Part shown: one piece after another, positions 20,240 to 31,952 of the stretch | Layout of the letters: every line of letters begins with the position of its first letter | How positions within the stretch are numbered: the first letter of the stretch is position 1 | Assembly: GCA_039707465.1 (NCBI GenBank) | Contig: CM077658.1 | Coordinates: 16,453,074 to 16,517,073 of the forward strand | Length of the DNA: 64,000 bases | Origin: Rhabdophis nuchalis | Taxonomy: Eukaryota; Chordata; Lepidosauria; Squamata; Natricidae | Direction of reading: 5' to 3' | Translations under genes and position numbers: made by a program | Notes under the pieces: model-generated | The model's input: only the letters and a program-made list of their open reading frames with translations | Databases searched by the model: none | Told to the model about the DNA's origin: nothing

Positions 20240-20367
20240 ATTCGAAGGGGATTTACTATCTCTGTCCGTAGCAGTTCTTCAGTTTCGCTTTCATTTTCTA
20301 CATCATTCTATTCTTCTCTTTCGGCCGAAGCAAGACTGTATCCAAAACAGAACTGAATGCAAACAGG
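20240..20367 (-). CDS. CYLD: CYLD exon, USP domain after the Cys box, frame-disrupted
   Basis: The exon has a pyrimidine-rich acceptor (TTTCAG) and a GTAAGT donor. In the expected frame it begins with the residues after the catalytic Cys box (LFAFSSVLDTVLLRPKEKN) and ends with a stretch equivalent to LLRTEIVNPLR, both close to vertebrate CYLD as I know it. Between them AGAAT is repeated in tandem (AGAATAGAAT, about 20306-20315), which adds 5 bases. The exon is 128 bp where 123 would keep phase, and the shifted frame hits TAG three codons after the duplication. A product read from this exon would lose the rest of the USP domain, including the catalytic His and Asp. The cause could be a damaged allele, a pseudogenic copy or an assembly error. 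Confidence 0.85.
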
Positions 20368-21009
20368 CTGAAAGAGTAGGGGGAAAAAACATTAAGTTTC
20401 AAACAGGAAAAGAAGGGGAGGGGGGGGGGAAACCACCTTCAGGTTGATAACTTTCCCAAAATCTATCACAGAAAGAGATGCTTTTAACAGATTCTGTGAG
20501 ATTCTGACAAATGTCTTGTTTCCAGGAACAGCGTTTACATTTTGGAAGAGTGTAATCTGAACCTTGCCAGCAGCTAAGCTCACCATTTTTAAGTCGAATT
20601 TGAGACAATTTTGCCTTAGAAAAGAGAATGTGAGCCATATCAAATACGGAAGGCTCAATCAGCAGAGAAAGAGAGAGAAAGGAATACTTGGAATGGAAAA
20701 AGAAATCCAGGACAAGAAGTAGTTATTAATTTTGATTCTATGTCTTAAACATAATGCCTTTCCCAGGCTGTAAACGAAGCTCTGGGCAATTTACACGGTT
20801 AAAAGAAATCCCTAATATTCCTCACTTAATGACTACCCTGTTTAATAACCATTCAAAGTTACAAAGGCACTGAAAAGCTTTGTAGTCCTCACATGTATGA
20901 CCCTCACAGTAGCTATTAGGTTCATGTCACCTTGTTGAATTTTTAAAAACACATATCATTGTGTTTTCTTCATCTGAGGCTTGACATGCAGATTTTTTTT
21001 CTTTATTTA

Positions 21010-21207
<198 letters not shown>

Positions 21208-21257
21208 TTAGCAACAAGCACAATGGAAATATCAAAAGCCCAATACGAAGTCCATCA

Positions 21258-22133
<876 letters not shown>

Positions 22134-22240
22134 CAGAGGTGAAATTCAGCAGGTTCCAACAGGTTCTAGAGAACAAGTAGCAGAAATTTTGAGTAGTTCA
22201 GAGAATCTCTGGCTGGTCCCAGAATGGAGTGGGATTGGAG
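22134..22240 (+). mobile_element. hAT-type MITE fragment (CAGAGGTG family)
   Basis: CAGAGGTGAAATTCAGCAGG and TTTTGAGTAGTTCAGAGAA match the right end of the 31517-31751 element in reverse. The far end is missing. Confidence 0.65.
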
Positions 22241-22297
22241 ACTTTGATTGTTCGTTTAGATTCTTGTAGAGAGCATAGTACACCATAAACCTATATT

Positions 22298-22500
22298 GGA
22301 GCACGACGATGGCTCAAGTAGTTGGGGTGCTGGGCAGGAGGTTAGCAAGCCCTTGTTCAAGTCTCAAGAGTTGCTGTGGGTTGAGCTCTCAGCCTTCACT
22401 CCAGCTCCTACAGGGGACATGAAAGGACCCCGCAGCTGGGCATTCCCTGGTAGACAATGGTGATGTCACCAGCTAATCCTTTGAACCTGGCAATACCTCA
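22298..22500 (+). mobile_element. tRNA-derived SINE, family C
   Basis: Box A-like TGGCTCAAGTAGTTGGGG and box B-like TTGTTCAAGTCTC lie about 30 bases apart, followed by a SINE-like body. Only this copy is seen in the window. Confidence 0.55.
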
Positions 22501-22575
22501 GTGTTTTTGACATGAGTGCAGCCTATATTCATTGAACTGCCTGGATCCTGATTTTTCAGTACTTGATGGGAAAGC

Positions 22576-23276
22576 TGTTCTGACCGAGGCTTCCCAAGAG
22601 CATGAAGCCAACTCCTTGTCCCGGCAAAAACCTTTTTTATTAATGGACTGTGAATTCTTCTCATTCGCATCGAGCAAAGTCTTTCACAAGATGATTTGCA
22701 GTCACAGACCTTATCTGGCTTGGAGATCTGCCAGCCGATAACTGCAAAACTTGGCAAGGAGCCTCGGAGAGTCACAAACCAATTAAGCAAACTAATTGTC
22801 TCCTGCAAACTCCACTCCCCTTTCGCTCCTCTTTTATTTCCTCTGGGAGGGGCCATTCATCCTCTACCTCGGATCCTGCCCCATACATCCTCACGGCCGA
22901 TTCGCTCCCACAGAGAGGGACTTCTCCGGGTGCCGTCCACTAGACTTTGTCAGCGGGCGACGCCCAGGGGAAGGGCCTTCTCTGTGGCGGGCCCAGCCCT
23001 CTGGAATGACCTTCCCCCCGATATCAGGACAACCACGGACCTCCGCTCCTTCCGCTTAAAATTAAAGACGCACTTTTTTCGTCTGGCCGGCCTTGGGTAG
23101 TCTCTTTTTAGGTCAGGGTTTTTTAAGGGTAATTTTTAGTTTAGTTATGGGTTTTAGCGCAGGATTTATTTAATCTATTTTTAACTTTTGTATTTGTTTG
23201 TGGTTTATTTGTATTTTTAATTGCCTGTGCCCCGCCTCGAGTCCCCTTGGGGAGAGAGAGCGGGATATAAATTAAA

Positions 23277-23311
<35 letters not shown>

Positions 23312-23598
23312 TTGTGGCCTTACTTGCAAGTCAACCCCTGTTCTTCAGCTGTTCCCTTCATCTGGCAACTCTGTGCATGCACACACTGGGAACAGGCTCC
23401 AGCTGTTCATGTGCCTCACTGTTGTCTGTCTCTGAAGGCAGCTGATAACTGTCAGACGGCCCTGGCCCCCTCTCTGCCTCCGACACAGAGCCCTCCTCAG
23501 AGCCTTCCTCAGACTCCAGGACTGGCCCAGGTTCCTCCCCAACCTCCTCACTGTCCGAATCTGCTGCTGGCTTCGCTGGCCTCTGATGGACCACAACT
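22576..23598 (-). mobile_element. Solo LTR (family of 34783-35442), interrupted by an L2 tail
   Basis: It aligns along its length with the LTR at 34783-35442: left end TGTTCTGACC vs TGTTCTGCCC, CGCTCCTCTTTTAT, CACACTGGGAACAGGCTCC, CCTCCCCAACCTCCTCACTG. On the minus strand it has a TATA-like ATAAAAGAGG (near 22835) and an AATAAA about 200 bases downstream. An L2 3' fragment (22865-23311) splits it. Confidence 0.75.
22865..23311 (+). mobile_element. L2 LINE 3' end inserted in an LTR
   Basis: It encodes the extreme C-terminus of an L2-type protein (motifs SSRPIRSHREGLL, GRAFSVAGPALWNDLPP, DLRSFRLKLKTHFF), followed by a 3' UTR that ends GGGATATAAATT and an (ATT)n tail. It is 5'-truncated close to GGATCCTGCCCC, near where the deletion junction lies in the copy at 45173. 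Confidence 0.85.
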
Positions 23599-24134
23599 TC
23601 TTTTCCCCACTATCTTCATTTGACTCCTTCATCTTATCCTGGTGCCTGTTCCAGTTCCCCTCCTTAAACCAGAACTTAGCATTCCTCCTTGTGAGATTGC
23701 CATAAAAGCATCATTTGCTGACTCTTTAGCACATTTAGGTGAACCAGCCTTGGTGATGGCACACTGGTGTCCACTTCACTCCTTCTCGTTTGTTTCCATA
23801 TCTGATAAGCAGCCCCGACCCATCCATCGTACTGTACTCATTGCTCCTCTTAGGAGGAGCATAGACCTGCACAGTTTCTGTGAGGCTGATAGATTGAACG
23901 ATTAGCATAAAAAGGGAAGCAGAATATAAAAATGATGCAAAGAATCTCATAAAGTAAGAAACAACCCTCAAGGTTGACTACTAAACATTAGCACCAGAGA
24001 TAAGTGTGTTATTAGGCATTGATTATTCTGCAGAGAAATGAGATGGTGAAACCACTATTTGTGCTCTCGTTCCTTACCTTGAAATGAAGAGTAAACTATT
24101 TGCAGTACCATTCCTAGTTTTCCTTTATTTTATA
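23599..24134. other. Unique DNA
   Basis: No gene was recognised. A minus-strand frame at 23735-23971 is open, but its product matches nothing I know. Confidence 0.35.
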
Positions 24135-24621
24135 CAGGTAGTCCTCAACTTACAACAGTTCATTTAGTCACCAAATTTATAACAGCACTGAAAAAAGTGA
24201 CTTATGACTGTTTTTCACCCATGCAATTTTTGCAGCATTCCCATGATCAGGTGATCAAAATTCAGATACTTGGAAACTGGCATGTATTTATGACAGTTGC
24301 AGTGCCCCAGGTTTGTCTAAGTGAACCACGGCAGCGATTCACTTAACAACTGTGGCAAGAAAGGTCGTAAACGCAGCAAAGCTCAGTTAGCAACTGTCTC
24401 CCTTTGCAAGAGAAATGGTTGGGTTCAACTGTGGTCGTCAGTTGAAAACTTATGGGCATTCTTCCATCTTCTCTGCTGCAACCGTCATAAACACACGCCA
24501 GTTGTCAAGCACCTGAATTTTGACCCCATGACCGAGGGGATAGTGTAACAGTCACAAGTGTAAAAAAATCAGTCATCAGTCACTTTTCCTAGTGTAACTT
24601 TGAACCGTCATTAAACAAATG
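24135..24621. mobile_element. Tigger/pogo-like element: plus copy joined to an inverted copy
   Basis: CAGGTAGTCCTCAACTTACA begins at 24135 after TA. The plus-strand body runs to about 24455 (AACTGTGGCAAGAAAGGTCG). From about 24470 to 24621 the left-end part of the same family appears in reverse (AAAGTGACTGATGACTG on the minus strand). Confidence 0.75.
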
Positions 24622-26189
24622 CTGATAAGTTGGTTTGTTGCTTACAAGATCCTGGCTTCCCTGCTTTTCAACCTAAAATAGATTGAAACCTCCAAAATAG
24701 ATTCGAAACGATGCTCCAAATATCCCCCCCCCTTCAAACCCCAGAAAAATCCACCCAGCCCCTTTCTGTCTTATTGTTTCCACCGCCTGATCTTGCCTTG
24801 CCCAAACAATTGCACACACTTGCTTGCAGAGAAACTGTGAAGCACAATGACATCGTCTCAAAACAGCTGCGAGGAAGATAAACTCGCTGGAACATTATGG
24901 GTTGATTTACTGGTGCTTTGCAATAGATGCCTGAGCGCAACCTGTGATACTTAAACCCCGCTCGTGGAAGTCAGTGCACCAGCAAGTTTAGCCAGCCTTA
25001 CAACTGCTCTTTTTATACATGGCACTAATTAAAATCCCCATCATTAAAGCTATTCTCCCAGCTGCTATGTTAACTGTAAATAGGCTGTGGGGGTACAGTA
25101 TAACAACACATTTGCCAGCCAGCCTGCAGCTTGAAAATGCTGTAGGTTTCGTTTACTTAAGATTGAGGCTGACAAGATTTTTTTTTTCCCAGAGAAAAGA
25201 TGCTCTCCAGGCCAAGTGCATTCAACTCCCCAAAAATCAGCCTCTTCCCTTTGGTCCAAAGATGAAAACTCGCGTGAATTTGAAACAGAACTTTCCCCTC
25301 CTTTAAAAAGCACCCAATCCCAATTTAAACAGAGCCCAGATTGTTGCTGCGCATGTACCTTAGCGTCCAAAAACAAAGCGGAGCGCAATGCGTTGGCTTT
25401 CCCAAGCCATTCATTGCTTTGATGGATCTCTGAAAGTTTGTGTCTCCAAACTGGGAAGATCGTTTCCGAAATATTAAACTTCTTTCTCGCCACCGAGCAC
25501 AATGCAATTAATTCCCCTCAATAACGACCGTTTTTTTGCAAAAGAGCAATAAGGTGTCACTGCAGGGGGTGTCATTATCTTTAAATAATCACACCCCAGG
25601 AGATGAGGCAGGCACACTCCACTGCACTACGCCTGCATTTTAGGGCTCCAGAGTACAATTTGCTTCTGTTAACCACACCCTGACAGATCTAATGACAAAT
25701 ACGGACAATGGAAAGCTGTCAAAAGCAGGGTGGGGGCCCTGCATCCCTTCCCCCTCCCTCCCTCTTGCAGAAGGAAGCCACAGTCTCTCCGCTCCCCTCC
25801 TCTCCTTTCTTGCTAAGTTTGCCACCCCCTCCATTCAAACCGAGGAATCTTAAACTTGTGCTTCGGCACTGGCAGCAGATTGAAGCAGTAGCACCAACTG
25901 CGATGGGTTATGCATGCTAACATCCCCACTTCTAGGCAATCGTACGAGCAACTCCCCATGCATAACAGAGAGTTATGACTTTGGAACGCCATTGCTTTTG
26001 ACAAAAATCAAAACAGGCCCAGCTGTCTCTGACAGCCCAGGAAAGGCAAGCAGGAAGAGAGATACAAGCAAAATGTTAAGAAATGGATCGCGAGGTCCCC
26101 TTTCAGAAGCTCTGCTTAAGCTCTGGTTTAGGCTTCTCCGTCATTGCACATGTGTGCATCTGTTGTTCAGAGACCGGTTGCATAGGTGT
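24622..26189. other. Repeat-free DNA, candidate conserved elements at 24990-25100 and 25510-25720
   Basis: No repeats were recognised. Two stretches (around GGCACTAATTAAAATCCCCATC and around GTGTCATTATCTTTAAATAA) have the texture of regulatory elements. No coding exon was identified. Confidence 0.35.
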
Positions 26190-27064
26190 TGCCTTGTGGT
26201 GCAACCAGAACAAGCTTGAACTAAATACACTCAAAACCATAGAAATGGTGGTAGATTTTAGGAGAAACCCTCCTATACTACCACCTCTTACAATACTGAA
26301 CAATACAGTATTGACAGTAAAGACCTTCAAGTTTCTAGGTCCTATCATATCTCAAGACTTAAAATGGACACCTAACATCAAAAAATGTCATCAAAAAAGC
26401 ACACCAACTCAGAAAGTTCAAACTGCCCAAAGAGCTGATGATTCTGTTCCGCCGAGGAATTATTGAGTCTGTCATCTGCACCGCCATAACTGTCTGGTTT
26501 GGTTCTGCAACCCAACAAGACAGACACAGACTTCAATGGATAATTAGAACTGGAGAAAAAACAATGGCTACCAACCTGCCTTCCATTGAGAACCTGTGTA
26601 CTGCACGGGTCAAAAAGAGGGCTGTGAAAATATCTACAGACTCCTCGCATCCTGGACATAAATTGTTTCAACTCCTACCCTGAAAATAATGCTATAGGGC
26701 ACTGCACACCTGAACAACTAGACACAAGGACAGTTTTTTCCCCAAATGCCATCACTCTGCTAAACAAATAATCCCCACAACACTGTCAAATTGTCTACTA
26801 AAACTGTACTACTATTATTCTTCTCTTCCTTCCTAGTGCCTATCTCTTTCTACTTATGACTATAGCCATGTTGCTTGTACCTTTAAAATTTATATTGTTT
26901 AGTTTCCTAGTATAATTTGACTGCTTATTATTAAGTGTTGTATCTTATGATTCTTGATGACTGTATTCTATTTTATTTTTCTTTATGTACACTGAGAGCA
27001 TATGCACCAAAGACAAATTCCTTGTGTGTCCAATCACACTTGGCCAATAAAGAATTCTCTTCTC
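26190..27064 (+). mobile_element. Rex1-like (CR1-group) LINE, 5'-truncated
   Basis: Decayed frames encode late RT sequence: NKLELNTLKTIEMVVDFRR, then TFKFLGPIISQDLKW, then ESVICTAITVWFG and ATNLPSIENLC. The 3' end is CCAATCACACTTGGCCAATAAAGAATTC. Several stops and frameshifts make it a dead copy. Rex1 assignment is from remembered protein motifs. Confidence 0.8.
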
Positions 27065-28724
27065 TCCTCTTCTCTTCTTTATACATCTACGAATGTTAAC
27101 GTTCTGGCTAGGGGGTGCCGAAACAGCAAAGCACAGAACAGGAAGTTGGATCAACCAATCCGCACATAGGGTGCACACCTCTGCACAACGCGCAATTGGG
27201 ATTTGTGAGGTGTGTGCATTGGCCCATCTGCAGCCATCTGCAACTACTCATCAACTGCTGCAGCAGTGCCTACATGCAGTTGCAGGCAACTCTACATCAA
27301 GGTTTAGCCTGGGTGATGGGACTGCAATTTGTATGTCTCCTGGCGTTTCATTCCAATCTTTCGTATCATCTTGTAGGAAACAGGATTTCAGTTCTTTGGC
27401 TGGTTAAAGATAAGATGGTAGATTCAGCTGGTATTGGGTGTGTGGTTTCTTCTGTTATGGAACTCATGGTGGTTTTGCACCTTCCTTGACTATTTTTGTC
27501 TTTTTCCTGGTCTAGGCAAGATTCATAGAAATGGCATCCTTAGGATGTCTTTGGGATTAGAAGATTTCTTGAAAAATGATAATGGAAGATGCAACATGCA
27601 CTTACATCTGTCAGGTGTTTTGTAACTTCTTTTAAAAAGAAACAAAAGACTCCAAAATTGAAAGAACAACAAATGAATTTAAAATTGAAGAAAAAGGGAA
27701 GGAAAGAGTGTTAGCAGTTTTATCTATCCATTTAGTTATCATTTGCCACAATGAATAGGTACAGGCACTGTTGTTGTGCTATTTGGGGGGCTTCCTAGAC
27801 ATATCAAGACAGGCCCTATGGTAAATAGTGTGTGAGATTAGAGGAAACATCATTTAATTCTGCAAGATTCTTGAACTATATTGCTAGTTTCATTTTTAAA
27901 TGTTGAACTGGACAATGAGGGATGCCCATAACAGCCTCTGTGACAAAATTATATTCTAATTGACCTGAATTTTCAAGACAACTCGCTCCCCATCATTTAA
28001 ATGGGGGGAAAAATTAAGGCAATCACAGGATAGTCAAGACAATAGCTGGCAGAAGTCAACAATATAATTATTGACTACACAAACTGCTGTGCAATCAATA
28101 TTTAAAGCAATTCGATCATTAAGTCTAGCAGGTATTTCATGACTACAGTATGTGTCTAGGATTTAGGATAAGCAAGCTATAGATTTAAGAATATGAGGAC
28201 TGTCAGGGTTTCCAAGTGCTGAAGCATAGTCATTTTAAAATTGAAATTCACAGATTTTTATCAGCTATTGCTTCTATGGACTAATGTAACTTTACAATCA
28301 TTTAGCTCGCAAGCAGCTAATTTCATTCAGCTTCTGAGAGATTTTTTTTTAAAAAAATTGGAGTACAGGATAGAATTTCTTGAGTGGCCAGACAAAGGGC
28401 AGTAATGGAGGCAAGGAGATTGAGCAAAAGGCCCAGTAATGAGATTAACAATCTATAAGAATATAAGAAAAGCTTTTCAACACAACCCAATTCATATTTA
28501 CTCAGCAGTCAAATCTCTCTATATTGAATTGCAGTTGCTTCCCAAAAAAGTGTGTGTGGGATTAAAATTAATAATATTAATACAATTATTAGCAACCATA
28601 TGTTTATTCCAGAAAAGATAAGCACTTTAATTTGGGTGGCAAACAATTTACTTTCACAACCTCAATTCCTGTATGTTATATTTGGTACATTGTAAATTAG
28701 CTTAACTTTCTGAAATAATTTAAG
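27065..28724. other. Unique DNA
   Basis: There is a short CTGCAGCCATCTGCAACT-type internal repetition near 27225-27290. Nothing else was recognised. Confidence 0.4.
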
Positions 28725-28998
28725 TACCGTATTTATTCGAGTATAACGCGCACACGTGTATAACGCGCACCCCCTAATTTTCGATTTAAAATCGGTATAA
28801 AATTTTGTTTCACTTTTTCTCGGCTCAGACCAAGCATTGTAAGTGACAAACGTTGTTGAACACGTGCGGCCATGATAAAAATCGTTTATAACGCGCACCC
28901 TCGTTTATAACGCGCACCCTCGTTTATAACGCGCACCCAAACTTTGAGTTCTTTTTTTGGTAGAAAATTTTGCGCGTTATACTCGAATAAATATGGTA
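28725..28998. mobile_element. Short DNA transposon with ~27-bp terminal inverted repeats
   Basis: TACCGTATTTATTCGAGTAT begins the element, and its near-perfect complement ends it. The arms extend through AACGCGCA. TA lies at both ends, so TA target duplication is likely. The inner part has three tandem units of CGTTTATAACGCGCACCC. The superfamily is not certain. There is no transposase. Confidence 0.85.
28883..28939. repeat. Three tandem 19-20-bp units related to the TIR
   Basis: CGTTTATAACGCGCACCCT is repeated three times inside the 28725-28998 element and shares TATAACGCGCA with its ends. Confidence 0.85.
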
Positions 28999-29103
28999 TG
29001 TTAGTATAGACCTGCTGTTTATCATGTATTGCAGTCCACAAAGCAATGCATCCGTTAGAATTATTCCTAAATACTATTGTAAAAAATCTTGTGCATGAGG
29101 GGC

Positions 29104-29170
29104 CCTTGGTGCTTCCTGAGCTAGCTTTTTTTCTTACAGATGTTTCATTACCCAAACTAGGTAATACTAG
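29104..29170. repeat. Inverted-repeat family (copy 3), half unit
   Basis: CAGATGTTTCATTACCCAAAC followed by TAGGTAATA matches the unit at 18551. Confidence 0.55.
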
Positions 29171-29364
29171 ACCTCTCAAAATTTTCCTTTATTGACATCT
29201 TATGCATACATCCTGTTTGTACATAGTAAAATCAGAAGTATAGTTAGCTACAAGAACTACCTATTAGTGAACTTGCCCATCATTTAATATATTCTGAACC
29301 TACTTTTTATGAGATAAAGAATAAAGAAATTATTGTTATTAGATTTATTAGCTTGTCTTTTCTA

Positions 29365-29555
29365 TGGGTGTCTGTCTCTGTGTATCTGAAATTTCAAGTA
29401 AGATTTCAGAAACCGATAGCCCTTGCTTTCTTCCTTAGGCTGAGAGGGGGACTGACCCCAGGTTACTTCAGTTGGCTTTGTGCCTAAGGAGAGACTAGAA
29501 TTCCCAGTCTCCCAGTTTCTAGCCTGATGCCTTAACCACCACACCAAACTGGCTC
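29365..29555 (-). mobile_element. tRNA-derived SINE (Sauria-type)
   Basis: The minus strand reads GAGAGCCAGTTTGGTGTGG, GGTTAAGGCATCAGGCTAG and GGGAATTCTAGTCTC, then a CAGTCCCCCTCTCAGCC block. The plus-strand copy is at 55568. Confidence 0.8.
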
Positions 29556-29627
29556 TCTAACTTTTCTACGTGGTTCAATTATTTCAATTTTCACAAATTA
29601 AATGAATTGAAATAATAATAGCTCAAT

Positions 29628-29822
29628 CACCAGCTGATCACCAGCTGCCAGCAGTTTGGCAGTTCAAATCTCACCAGGCTCAAGGTTGACTCAGCCTTCC
29701 ATCCTTCTGAGGTTGGTAAAATGAGGACCCAGATTGTTGGGGGCAAGAGGCTGACTGTATAAACTGCTTAGAGAGGCACTGTGAAGCGGTATATAAGTCT
29801 AAGTGCTATTGCTATTGCTGTC
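29628..29822 (+). mobile_element. tRNA-derived SINE, family B, 5'-truncated
   Basis: GGCAGTTCAAATCTCACCAG, AAGGTTGACTCAGCCTTCCA, AAATGAGGACCCAGATTGTT and the GTATATAAGTCTAAGTGC end. Confidence 0.85.
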
Positions 29823-31376
29823 ATGACCCAAACATCTAAAACAACTTCATAGGTCTCTTCAATGGACTTCTGAAATACTTGGTTATTCTCACTGAATGAT
29901 CCAGAGTACTTCAAGATGAAGAATCTGAAGATGACTCAGTGAATCAATATTCCACTATTTCTAAGTCACCCATGTCATGTGCTTTTTGAACTGTAGACAT
30001 GCTTCCAGAACATAACGTCTCATGCTTCCTGTGTGCTTAGCTTCTTTTTGCATTGAGCTGATTTAGGATGATGCTTAAAGGATGGGAAGTGATGTGATCT
30101 TTAAGGAGCATTGCCTTTAATTCTAAAGGAAATGCAAACCATCAAGATTAGCATGCACCGTGGTTTTGTTTTTCCATGCATTTGTCTAATCCGTTGTTAA
30201 AAAGGTTGACCATCATCATTTGGTAACAATGAATTCCATAGTTCAATCATGTATTGTTTTAAAAGGTATTTCCAGAATTCCCTTGCAATTACTTTCAACA
30301 TAGCATTCCAGGTTCAGGTATTCAGAAAGAGAAAGAAAAATTTACCTTTCCTCAAAATTCTCCATCCCATGCATGGTTCTATGTTCTTCCTCTAGGTCTT
30401 GATTTATTTACCGTTTTTAACCTTAAGACCCACCTTTGTTTAAAACCCCAGGCTTTCTTAGTAAGGATCAGCTTTACTTTTTTCCCATTCATATAATAGC
30501 CTTTTGTAGTGTGATGACCAAAACTGATAACTAATAATAAGAATTTAAATCAATGTGAAGGAAAGAATCAATTGCATCTCTCATTTTTAGCGCCATATAG
30601 GAAGTTGCGTTTTTCAGTTCTTTTGTGACTATGAATCAAAATAAAACATTCAGATGGTAAATAATATTGGCATTGATATTTATAATATTTTCTGTAACTC
30701 TGTGTGTGTATGTGTGTATATATATATATATGCACATTTTAAGCATTTCAGTGAAAAGAGATCATTTTATTAAAAAACCATGAAAGCAAGTGCACTCATT
30801 CAACCTTAGAATTGTTTTCAGTACAGCAATATATTTAGATGAGAATATGTCATTAATATAAACAGCCGAATAGAAACTATTAAACTAACACATTTTAAAA
30901 CTGAGCAAACCTGAGTATTTGATTAAAGTTTTGTACATTCTGTACACTTGAACAGGTAACAGAGAAGCATAATATTTTTGTTGATTTTTAATTTGTTAGA
31001 AGTAGTGTCTCTGCAGTGCGAAATTCCCCATTAGTTTGTAGTTTGAAATTACAAAGCTGGGGATGAAGAAGAAGCTTTATTATTATTCTTTTTTTTTTTA
31101 ATGGCCAGGCCCATTTTTTAGAGACATCTATAATAATACATTGCAACTCTGTGTCTAATTCAGATTTAGACTTTCAACGAACCATCATCATCTTTGCTAA
31201 CAGAAGGAAACCAGGATTCCATAGTGAAAAAGTTAGTGAACATTTCAGACTCTTAAAGAAAACATAAGAATATGTTGCTTACTATCTTGGGAAAAGGAAA
31301 CCTTTCATTACTCATTTTAATTTTGGTATGTTTATTGACTGCCCAAATCTATTCAATGCCACACAGATCGAATGTA
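29823..31376. other. Unique DNA with a short (TG)n(TA)n run
   Basis: TG/TA repeats are at about 30703-30731. Nothing else was recognised. Confidence 0.4.
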
Positions 31377-31952
31377 CAGGTAGTCCTCAACTTACAGCAG
31401 TTGGTTTAGTGACTGTTTGAAGTTACAATGACGCTGAAGAAAGTGACTTATGACCATTTTATGACAACCATTGCAGCAGTCCCATGGCCACCTGATCAAA
31501 ATTAAGAGGTTTGGCACAGTGGTGGGACTCAAAATATTTTACTGCCAGTTCTGTGGGTGTGGCTTGGTGGGCATGGCAGGGGAAGGATACTGCAAAATCC
31601 CCATTCTCTCCCATTCAGCTGGGACTCAGGAGGCAGAGAAGAGATAGTGGGGGAGCCAGTCAGAGGTAGAATTTACCGGTTCTCTGGACTACTCAAAATG
31701 TATGTTACCGGTTCTCCAGAACTCGTCAGAACCTGCTGAATACCACCTCTGGTTTGGCAATTAAATAATATTTATGACAGTTGGGACATGTAAATCACCT
31801 TTTGGGATCTTCTGACAAGCAAAGTCAAGCCAGATTCACTTAAAAATTAAGTAGACTAACTTAACAACTATCTTCAATGATTCACTTAACAACGGTGACA
31901 AGAATGATCATAAAATGGAGCAAAACTCATTTAACAACTGTCTCTAGCATGC
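31377..31952 (+). mobile_element. Tigger/pogo-like element, interrupted by a hAT MITE
   Basis: CAGGTAGTCCTCAACTTACA follows TA at 31375. The body matches the 44897 element before and after an insertion at 31517-31751 (CACCTGATCAAAATTAAGAG, then GACAGTTGGGACATGTAAAT and TTCTGACAAGCAAAGTCAAG). The right terminus is missing. Confidence 0.85.
31517..31751. mobile_element. hAT-type MITE with perfect 8-bp TSD, nested
   Basis: It starts CAGTGGTGGGACTCA and ends TGAATACCACCTCTG. GTTTGGCA is repeated at 31509-31516 and 31752-31759. ACCGGTTCT motifs recur inside. Confidence 0.9.

Noticed and set aside
22696..23100. 134-codon plus-strand frame
   Set aside because: The recognisable part is the C-terminus of an L2 protein; the rest is LTR sequence.
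23735..23971. Minus-strand frame with an exon-like stretch near 23767-23870
   Set aside because: It was considered as the missing upstream CYLD exon, but the residues do not match CYLD or any family I know.
28883..28939. Three evenly repeated units considered as a CRISPR-like array
   Set aside because: The units are directly adjacent with no spacers and lie inside a TIR transposon.
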